A stretch of DNA of 64,000 nt from Microbacterium hatanonis (lineage in GTDB: Bacteria; Actinomycetota; Actinomycetes; Actinomycetales; Microbacteriaceae), in NCBI RefSeq assembly GCF_008017415.1, contig NZ_VRSV01000001.1:558001-622000 (forward strand). Reading direction: 5' to 3'. The notes beneath the pieces are model-generated. The model had not been told where the DNA came from, did no database searches, and saw only the letters and a program-made list of their open reading frames with translations. The translations under genes were made by a program, and so were the position numbers. Shown in pieces: positions 58,046-64,000 of this stretch (the stretch's first letter is position 1; every line of letters starts with the position of its first letter).

Positions 58046-59350
58046 GTGAGCGCACCCCCCACCGATGTGATCGAGACTCCTGTCGCCCCGAAACGGGTCG
58101 AGGGGACGCGTGTCCGTCGTTCACGGGTGCACCGGATGCTGCGGCTCGCCGCCGCCGATCTCTTCCGCTCTCCTCGGGGTGCGGTCCCCGTCGTCGAGCG
58201 CGGCATGTTCCGCCAGGTCTTCCTGCTGTGGGCCGTCGCCCGCGCGACGAGCCTCGGTCTGCTCTGGGGCGCCTACGAGCTCGCCCGGTCGCTCGGCCTC
58301 AGCCATGGTCCCGACGGTCAGCGCATCGGCACGTTCCTCGACTACATCACCGAGTGGGACGCCGACCGCTACGGTCAGATCTCGGTCGAGGGCTACCCCG
58401 TCTCCCTGCCCATGAACGTGCAGGGCGACATCCTGCCCAACAACTGGGCGTTCCTCCCGGTGTTCCCCACCCTCGAGCGCATCTTCTCGCCCCTCGCGGG
58501 TGGATCGTGGCAGCTCGCCGGCGTGGGCATCAGCATCCTCGCGACCCTCGGGGCGACCTGGGTGCTGTTCCTCCTCCTGCGCCGCACCACCACGCCGAAG
58601 GCGGCCTGGTGGGCCGTCGTCTTCTTCTCGTTCGCGCCGCTGTCGTTCGTCTACGTGCTGGGCTACGCCGAGTCGCTGCTCATGCTTCTGCTCTTCAGCG
58701 CCCTCCTGCTGATGCACCAGCGCCGGTATCTGGCTGTCGCGCCCATCGGCGTCATCGCCGCCTTCACCCGCCCCGGTGCGCTCGCGATCGCGCTGGCCCT
58801 CGGCATCCTCTTCCTCGTGCGGTTCTTCCGTCGACGCGTCGACCCGTTCCCCCGCATCCAGGTCATCGGCATCCTCGTCTCCGGTGCCCTCTCGGCGACG
58901 GCCGGTCTCATGTGGCCCGTCATCGCGCAGGCGGTCACCGGCACGCGCAACGCGTACATCCGCACCGAGACCGGCTGGTGGCTGCAGTCGGTCGGCAACG
59001 ACGAGTTCATCCCCCTGACGCCCTGGTTCCGCCAGGCGGCCACGCACCTCGGCGTGATCGGGCCCTTCCTGGTCATCGCGCTCATGGCCGGATTCGCGAT
59101 GCTGCTGTGGTCGCGCTCGGTGCGGCGCCTCGGCATCGTCATCGTGTCGTTCGCGTTCAGCTACGGCCTCTACCTGTTCGCGGTGTTCCTGCCGCAGCAG
59201 AGCACCTTCCGGCTGATGGTGCCGCTGTCGCCGCTCCTCGGAGACGAGCGTCTGTCGAAGACGCGGAAGCGGCGCACCGCGATCATCGCGGGCTGCATCG
59301 CGCTGCAGACGCTCTGCGTCTGGGTGCTCTGGACCGTCAACCACCCCTAG
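58046..59350 (+). CDS. PIG-V-like membrane mannosyltransferase
   Basis: 434 residues with about ten membrane helices. The catalytic-loop type motif ITEWDADRYGQISVEGYP (W-D-A-x-x-Y) and LPNNWAFLPVFPTLERI match the GPI-mannosyltransferase-2 (PIG-V) family found in actinobacteria. These are polyprenyl-phosphate-mannose dependent enzymes for lipoglycans or glycoproteins. GTG 58046 has AAAGG upstream. A TACACT hexamer at 57950-57955 suggests a leader of about 85 nt, unusual for this window. Confidence 0.78.
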   Translation: MSAPPTDVIETPVAPKRVEGTRVRRSRVHRMLRLAAADLFRSPRGAVPVVERGMFRQVFLLWAVARATSLGLLWGAYELARSLGLSHGPDGQRIGTFLDYITEWDADRYGQISVEGYPVSLPMNVQGDILPNNWAFLPVFPTLERIFSPLAGGSWQLAGVGISILATLGATWVLFLLLRRTTTPKAAWWAVVFFSFAPLSFVYVLGYAESLLMLLLFSALLLMHQRRYLAVAPIGVIAAFTRPGALAIALALGILFLVRFFRRRVDPFPRIQVIGILVSGALSATAGLMWPVIAQAVTGTRNAYIRTETGWWLQSVGNDEFIPLTPWFRQAATHLGVIGPFLVIALMAGFAMLLWSRSVRRLGIVIVSFAFSYGLYLFAVFLPQQSTFRLMVPLSPLLGDERLSKTRKRRTAIIAGCIALQTLCVWVLWTVNHP

Positions 59351-59353
59351 GGG

Positions 59354-60352
59354 TCAGAGCCAGCGCTTCCGCCGGAACACGATGTAGAGCGTGAGCGACG
59401 TCGCCGCCATGAGCGCGAGCGCGAGCGGGTAGCCGAACTGCCAGCTGAGTTCGGGCATCGACTCGAAGTTCATGCCGTAGATGCCCGCGACGAGCGTCGG
59501 ACCGAACAGGATCGCGGCCCAGCCCGAGATCTTCTTGACCTGCTCGCCCTGCTCGAGCGACGTCTCGGTGAGGCGCTGGGTGACGAGGGTCGCGTTCACG
59601 GTCAGTGCGTTCTCGAGGGTGGCGCGGAACGCCGACAGCTTCTGACAGACGACCAGCACGTGGTCGAGCACGTCTCGGAGCGAACGCTGGAGTTCAAGGT
59701 CGACGCGGTACTTCTCGGCGCCGCGTTGCAAGGACTCGAGCATGACGGCGAGCGGCTCCGACGCGCGTTGGAACGCGATGACCTCGCGCGAGAGGTCGTA
59801 GATGCGGCGCGACAGGTTCGCGTCGCCGACGCCGAACAGGGCGTCCTCGATCTCATCGATGTCGTTCTGCACGCCGGCGGCGACCGGGGAGTACTCGTCG
59901 ACGACCTCGTCGAGGATCGCGTAGAGCACGGCCTCCGGGCCGAGCGCGAGGAGCTCGGGCTGCTGCTCCAGCCGTCGCCGCACGCGTGCCAGATCGGGCG
60001 AGTCGGCGTGGCGGATGGTGACGACGAAGTCCCGTCCCACGAAGACGTGGAGCTCGCCGAACTCCACGGTCTCGGTGGCGTCGATGTAACGAGCGGGTCG
60101 GAGCACCGCGAAGAGGATGTCGCCGTACCGCTCGAGCTTGGCGCGCTGGTGCCCGGTCAGGGCATCCTCGATGGCGAGCGGGTGCAGCGAGAACTCCGCC
60201 GCCACCTTGTCGATCTCCTCGGGCGTCGGCCGGAAGAGGCCGATCCACGCCATGCCGCCCTTGTCGCGCATGTACTCGAAGGTCTGCTCGAGGCTCTCGG
60301 GGTTCTCGATGCGTTGACCGCCGACGTACACGGCGTTGTCGATGATGGGCAC
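59354..60352 (-). CDS. corA: CorA-type magnesium/divalent-cation channel
   Basis: 332 residues with the CorA layout: soluble N-terminal domain (MAWIGLFRPTPEEIDKVAAEFSLHPLAIEDALTGHQRAKLERYGD), a long helix and two C-terminal membrane helices flanking the YGMNF motif. It passes Mg2+ (or Co2+). GTG 60352 is chosen because GAGACT (minus; plus 60359-60364) lies 6 nt upstream. The frame extends to an ATG at 60451 without family similarity. It converges with the mannosyltransferase gene, 3 bp apart. Confidence 0.93.
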   Translation of the reverse strand: MPIIDNAVYVGGQRIENPESLEQTFEYMRDKGGMAWIGLFRPTPEEIDKVAAEFSLHPLAIEDALTGHQRAKLERYGDILFAVLRPARYIDATETVEFGELHVFVGRDFVVTIRHADSPDLARVRRRLEQQPELLALGPEAVLYAILDEVVDEYSPVAAGVQNDIDEIEDALFGVGDANLSRRIYDLSREVIAFQRASEPLAVMLESLQRGAEKYRVDLELQRSLRDVLDHVLVVCQKLSAFRATLENALTVNATLVTQRLTETSLEQGEQVKKISGWAAILFGPTLVAGIYGMNFESMPELSWQFGYPLALALMAATSLTLYIVFRRKRWL

Positions 60353-60461
60353 CGCACAAGTCTCACCCAGTCCGAGCCCGACAGACGACGTTCCTGACGG
60401 AATCCTCACGCGAGCGGCCTCGGTGGCGGAGCGCGCGTCGGTGCGCAGCATCCGTTCTCGG

Positions 60462-60528
60462 CGTAGGACATGGCGCGGGCGTAGGACGCATCCGCGCGAA
60501 GCGTCCTACGACGGCGCCATCTCCTACG
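60462..60528. repeat. Four-arm intergenic palindrome E4 (67 bp)
   Basis: The outer arms at 60462-60476 and 60514-60528 pair over 15 bp with one mismatch. The inner arms CGTAGGACGC (60480-60489) and GCGTCCTACG (60501-60510) are perfect, with an 11-base loop. It lies between the divergent corA and PAP2 genes. Confidence 0.75.
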
Positions 60529-60613
60529 TCCACAACGCCGGGACACGCCTAGCCGACGGCACGTCGGCGGGCAACTCCACCTCCGGCGTCCCGCCGTGGG
60601 CCACAGTAGGGGG

Positions 60614-61471
60614 ATGAAGCGCGAGCAGACCGAGGATCCGAGCGACAGCGCCCCCGGCGTCGAGGGCGAGCTGAAGGAAGACCGCTACGTCGGAGGTCGC
60701 GACCTCACGCACTGGAGCACGCGCGCGGGAGCAGCCGTCGAGCACGTCGCCCGACGCGTGGGGGAGCGGATCGGTCCCTACACCGCGCTCGTCATCACGC
60801 TCATCGTCGGCCTCGCTCTGGTGGTCGCCCTGAGCGTGGCCGCGGTCGAGGTCTACGACGCCGTCGCGGACGGCGACGGTGTCGCCGGGATCGACGAGCC
60901 GATGCTGCTGTTCATGATGACGCTGAGAAGCCCGGGATTCGATGTGGCGGTGACGGCCTTCACCGATATCGCCGGCACGATCGGCATGCCCGTCATCGCC
61001 GTGCTGGGCATGCTGGTGCTCGGGATCAAGAGAAGGTCGTGGACGCCGGTGGTCATCATCGCCGCGGCGGGGGCCGGTTCGCTGCTCATGACGATCGCCG
61101 GCAAGGAGCTCATCCAGCGCGAGCGTCCACCGCTGGTCGATGCGGTGCCCCCGTTCGAGTACTCGCCCTCGTTCCCCAGCGGCCATACCCTCAACGCGGT
61201 CGCCGTCGTCGGCGCGATCGCCTACCTGCTCGTGCTGCGCCGTACCTCCCGCGGCGCGCGGATCGCCATCATCGCCGCGGCGGTCGCGTTCGACCTCCTC
61301 GTCGGCATGAGCCGCGTGTACCTCGGCCATCACTGGTTCACCGACGTGCTCGTCGGGTGGATCCTCGGCGTGCTGTGGCTGGCGCTCGTGATCACCGCGC
61401 ATCGTCTCTACCTGACGATCCGACGGCAGCGCCACCCTTCGCCCGACGCCGTCCCCGTCGATCGAAGCTAG
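60614..61471 (+). CDS. PAP2-family membrane phosphatase
   Basis: 285 residues, six membrane helices after a charged 50-residue N-terminus. PAP2 motifs: KELIQRERPP, FPSGHTLNAVAVVG and SRVYLGHHWFTDVLVG. Acts on undecaprenyl pyrophosphate or phosphatidate-like lipids; BacA-type replacement is possible. ATG 60614 is 6 nt after CACAGT (60602-60607). Confidence 0.9.
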   Translation: MKREQTEDPSDSAPGVEGELKEDRYVGGRDLTHWSTRAGAAVEHVARRVGERIGPYTALVITLIVGLALVVALSVAAVEVYDAVADGDGVAGIDEPMLLFMMTLRSPGFDVAVTAFTDIAGTIGMPVIAVLGMLVLGIKRRSWTPVVIIAAAGAGSLLMTIAGKELIQRERPPLVDAVPPFEYSPSFPSGHTLNAVAVVGAIAYLLVLRRTSRGARIAIIAAAVAFDLLVGMSRVYLGHHWFTDVLVGWILGVLWLALVITAHRLYLTIRRQRHPSPDAVPVDRS

Positions 61472-61558
61472 GTCGGTCGAGCCGAACGTGCTCTCTCACC
61501 CATATGGTGGAGTGTCGAGCGGCGCACCCGGAGCCGTGAGGATCGCGGTGGGGGATAC

Positions 61559-62737
61559 GTGAGCACAGTCCAGGAAGTCGCGCGGCGCGAAGCGATCGCC
61601 CAGTACCGCGTGGTCGGGGTTCCTCCCGAGCCCGATCTCGAGGGTCTCGTGCAGCTGGCTGCGCGCGTGTGCGGAGTGTCCACCGCGGTGATCAACATCA
61701 TCGACGATCGCCTCCAGCACCAGATCGCCGCCGTCGGCGTGCAGGCGTCGGTCTGCAGTCGCGAGGACTCGATGTGCGCGGTCGTGTTCCGGGAGCCGGG
61801 ACACATCGTGGTCTCGGACGCTCGCGAGGACGATCGGTTCGCGCAGAATCCCTTCGTCACCGGCGAGATCGCCGCGGTGCGCTTCTACGCCTCGAGCCCT
61901 CTCATCACGCCGGAGGGCATCCCGATCGGAACGCTGTGCGTCTTCGACGAGCAGCCCGGCGAGCTGAGCCCCGAAGACAGTCGCGCACTCGCGCTCCTGG
62001 CCCACCAGGTCGTCGATGTCCTCGAGCTGCGCCGCATCACCCGCGAGCTCGGCCAGTCGAACGAGCAGCTCGAGAACTTCGCGAGTCAGGTCAGCCACGA
62101 TCTGCGCAACCCGCTCACGGCGATCGCCGGGTTCATCGAGCTGGCCGCCGACAGTCCCGAGCTCGCGAACGCCCCGCAGGCCGCGCGCGCGCTGGCCCGC
62201 GCCGAGTCTGCCGCGGCGCGGATGGATTCGATGATCGCCGACCTGTTGGCCTACGCACGACTCGGCGGCCTGCAGCCCCGACGCGACGAGGTCGGTCTCG
62301 ACGACGTGGTGCGCGCGGTGCTCGACGACCTCGACTCCGCGCTCGCGGCCGCCGGCGCGACCGTGTCGGTCGACGCCGCGGTCGAGGTCATCGGCGACGA
62401 GACGCTGCTGCGGGTGCTCATCCAGAACCTCGTGGCCAACGCGGTCAAGTTCAGCAGCGCCGCCGGCGTCCAGCCGCAGGTCGACGTCCGCGCCCACGGC
62501 CTCACGGGCGGGTGGCGCATCACCGTGGACGACAACGGTCCGGGTGTGCCCGCGGAACAGCGCGAGCGCGTGTTCGAACTCATGGAGCGCGGCACGGCGC
62601 AGGAGGTGCCCGGTCTCGGCATCGGCCTGTCGACGTGCCGGCGGATCGTCGAGGCGCACGGCGGACGCATCGGCATCGACGCATCGCCCGCGGGCGGAGC
62701 GAGCGTCTGGATCGTGCTGCCCGACAGCGTCGACTGA
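61559..62737 (+). CDS. GAF-domain sensor histidine kinase (orphan)
   Basis: 392 residues, no membrane segment. GAF domain at about 20-155, then HisKA (ENFASQVSHDLRNPLTAIAGFIELA, phosphoacceptor His) and HATPase_c (LIQNLVANAVKF N-box, VDDNGPGVP G1, GLGIGLSTCRRIVEAHGG G2). It is a cytosolic sensor of unknown ligand; phytochrome-like GAF kinases are similar in arrangement, but no bilin Cys site is clear. No response regulator is adjacent. GTG 61559 is the start; the promoter is not obvious. Confidence 0.9.
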   Translation: MSTVQEVARREAIAQYRVVGVPPEPDLEGLVQLAARVCGVSTAVINIIDDRLQHQIAAVGVQASVCSREDSMCAVVFREPGHIVVSDAREDDRFAQNPFVTGEIAAVRFYASSPLITPEGIPIGTLCVFDEQPGELSPEDSRALALLAHQVVDVLELRRITRELGQSNEQLENFASQVSHDLRNPLTAIAGFIELAADSPELANAPQAARALARAESAAARMDSMIADLLAYARLGGLQPRRDEVGLDDVVRAVLDDLDSALAAAGATVSVDAAVEVIGDETLLRVLIQNLVANAVKFSSAAGVQPQVDVRAHGLTGGWRITVDDNGPGVPAEQRERVFELMERGTAQEVPGLGIGLSTCRRIVEAHGGRIGIDASPAGGASVWIVLPDSVD

Positions 62738-62829
62738 CGCGGAAGAGCGGATGCTGTCGGCTCGCCGGCAGCGCCCCGTCGCCGTCCGCGGGCGTAGCCT
62801 TCCCGCAGAGCATCGTCGAGGAGGTCGGG

Positions 62830-64000
62830 ATGTCGCTGGGCGAGATCGGTCGGGCGGTGGCGGATGCAGCCGGGATGCCGCCCGAGCTGAGCGTGGACGA
62901 CCCGCTGCAGGGCGTCCCCTGGGCCTCGACCCTGCCGGTGGCGCAGCTGGCGCTCGACAGCGTCGCGCTGTCATCGGCGGCCATGAACCTCGCCCGCGTC
63001 GCACGCGGGCTGGGCGGCGCGGGTCCCGTGCGGGTCGACCCGCAGCGGGTCGCGGCGTCGTTCGGCAGCGAGCGCCTCCTGCGCGTGGACGGCGAGCCGC
63101 CCTCGGCGTGGGCGCCGCTCTCGGGGTTCTGGCGCACCGCCGACGGATGGGTGCGTACGCACGCGAACTACCCCCACCACGAGCGGGCGCTGCGCGCCGT
63201 GGTGGGTGTCGCCTCCGACGCGCACCGCGATGACGTCGCCGCATCCATCGCCCGGCTCGATGCCCTCGACCTCGAGGATCGTGCCGCCGCGAGCGGAGCG
63301 ATCGTGTCGGCGGTGCGTTCGCCGGCGGAGTGGCGCCGGCATCCCCAGGCGGCTGCGCTCGACACCCGACCGCTCGTCGCCGTCGCGCGGACGGGCGATG
63401 CGGCGCCGCGGGCGTGGGGCGGAGGCGAGACCCCGCTGAGCGGAGTGCGCGTGCTCGACCTCACCCGGGTGATCGCCGGTCCGGTCGCCGCGCGCGATCT
63501 CGCGCTCGCCGGAGCCGATGTGCTGCGGATCGACTCGCCGCGCCTCCCGGAGACCCCGTGGATCCACCTCGATACGGGCCAGGGGAAGCGCTCGGCGCTG
63601 CTCGACCTCGACCTCCCGGCCGATCGGGCGGTTCTCGAGGAGCTGCTCGGCGTCGCCGACGTGGTGCTCACCGGCTACCGGCCCGGCGCCCTCATCCGCT
63701 TCGGCCTCGGCCCCGAGCAGCTCGCCGCCCGCCATCCCGGGGTCGTCACGGCGTCGGTGTCGGCGTGGGGGGTCGCGGGTCCGTGGGCTCACCGACGCGG
63801 CTTCGACAGCATCGTGCAGGCGGCGACCGGCATCGGGCTGCGGGAGAGCGCCGACGCCGACTCGCCCGGCGCACTGCCCGTGCAGGCCTTCGACCACTCG
63901 ACCGGTCATTTCCTCGCCGCGGCGATCACCACCGCGCTCGTCGAGCAACGGCGGCGCGGCGGATCGCTCGACGTGCGGATGTCGCTCGCCCGTGTCGCCC
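62830..64000 (+). CDS. CaiB/BaiF CoA-transferase, permuted lobes, C-terminus cut
   Basis: At least 390 residues; it runs off the window. The first ~195 residues look like a C-terminal CaiB lobe (GFWRTADGWVRTHANYPHHERALRAVVGV and SPAEWRRHPQAAAL). The canonical N-terminal lobe then begins: LSGVRVLDLTRVIAGPVAARDLALAGADVLRIDSP, then GQGKRSALLDL and the catalytic Asp region GFDSIVQAATGIG. The order is thus reversed relative to ordinary family III CoA-transferases, which move CoA between acids. ATG 62830 follows GAGGAGG. Confidence 0.85.
   Translation, partial: MSLGEIGRAVADAAGMPPELSVDDPLQGVPWASTLPVAQLALDSVALSSAAMNLARVARGLGGAGPVRVDPQRVAASFGSERLLRVDGEPPSAWAPLSGFWRTADGWVRTHANYPHHERALRAVVGVASDAHRDDVAASIARLDALDLEDRAAASGAIVSAVRSPAEWRRHPQAAALDTRPLVAVARTGDAAPRAWGGGETPLSGVRVLDLTRVIAGPVAARDLALAGADVLRIDSPRLPETPWIHLDTGQGKRSALLDLDLPADRAVLEELLGVADVVLTGYRPGALIRFGLGPEQLAARHPGVVTASVSAWGVAGPWAHRRGFDSIVQAATGIGLRESADADSPGALPVQAFDHSTGHFLAAAITTALVEQRRRGGSLDVRMSLARVA

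Noticed and set aside
60462..60528. RAYT-type REP with GTAG motif (E4 contains GTAG)
   Set aside because: Other members lack GTAG, the elements are nested, and no RAYT transposase is in the window.
61506..61540. Eleven-codon leader peptide (MVECRAAHPEP) upstream of the histidine kinase
   Set aside because: No ribosome site, no regulatory codon run and no terminator-like structure; likely chance.

Overview
The window is chromosomal DNA of a high-GC Gram-positive actinobacterium. GC is around 70% by eye, and codon third positions are almost always G or C. Three things point to Microbacteriaceae, most likely Microbacterium: small conserved proteins I associate with that group, a class Ib ribonucleotide reductase cluster, and abundant leaderless starts. 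The genus is an inference from gene content; no rRNA or other marker is present. I see no tRNA, rRNA, insertion sequence, phage gene or CRISPR array. The region reads as stable core chromosome with about 57 protein genes, the first and last cut by the window edges.

Layout. 1-4.6 kb: DUF445 membrane protein (partial), acyl-CoA dehydrogenase-like flavoprotein, small conserved protein, intradiol-dioxygenase-like exported protein, MFS transporter. 4.6-8.9 kb: nrdHIEF behind tandem NrdR boxes, ending in a strong hairpin. 8.9-11.1 kb: an unusual ATPase-domain/LuxR regulator divergent from hxlB-hxlA, the two ribulose-monophosphate (formaldehyde-fixing) enzymes. 11.1-19.5 kb: small conserved proteins, an orphan PIN-domain protein, a 2-keto-acid decarboxylase coupled to a 54-residue membrane protein, an NhaA antiporter fused to a DsbA-like thioredoxin domain, EI24, VOC and RlmG-like methyltransferase genes. 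19.6-32 kb: a HspR-type promoter driving a ClpC-like unfoldase, then oxidoreductases, an ATP-dependent DNA ligase, a NYN/LOTUS nuclease and an M20 peptidase. 32-38.1 kb: a complete sugar-uptake operon (LacI regulator, AraD-like epimerase/aldolase, lipoprotein binding protein, double ATPase, permease) with palindromic operators. 38-48.6 kb: GH76 hydrolase, HrpA helicase, aldo/keto reductase, a DUF255 protein with a non-canonical start, a small ATPase, and a protein O-mannosyltransferase. 48.7-64 kb: rsmI-metG-tatD, pspA with a TPM partner, DUF3097-trmB-CPBP, a PIG-V-like mannosyltransferase, corA, PAP2 phosphatase, an orphan histidine kinase and a CoA-transferase with permuted domains (partial).

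Three DNA-level patterns run through the window and are not explained by the genes. (1) Seven intergenic elements, mostly 66-73 bp (one 93 bp), have the same nested four-arm palindrome architecture but different core sequences; two further single-stem palindromes share one sequence and sit between convergent genes. (2) The nonamer GCAGCATCC/GGATGCTGC occurs at least 36 times, in both strands, in coding sequence in several reading frames and between genes. (3) Many genes start exactly 6-7 nt after a TANNNT-like -10 hexamer (often TAGGCT or TAGACT), the signature of leaderless transcription. I used this spacing to choose several start codons.
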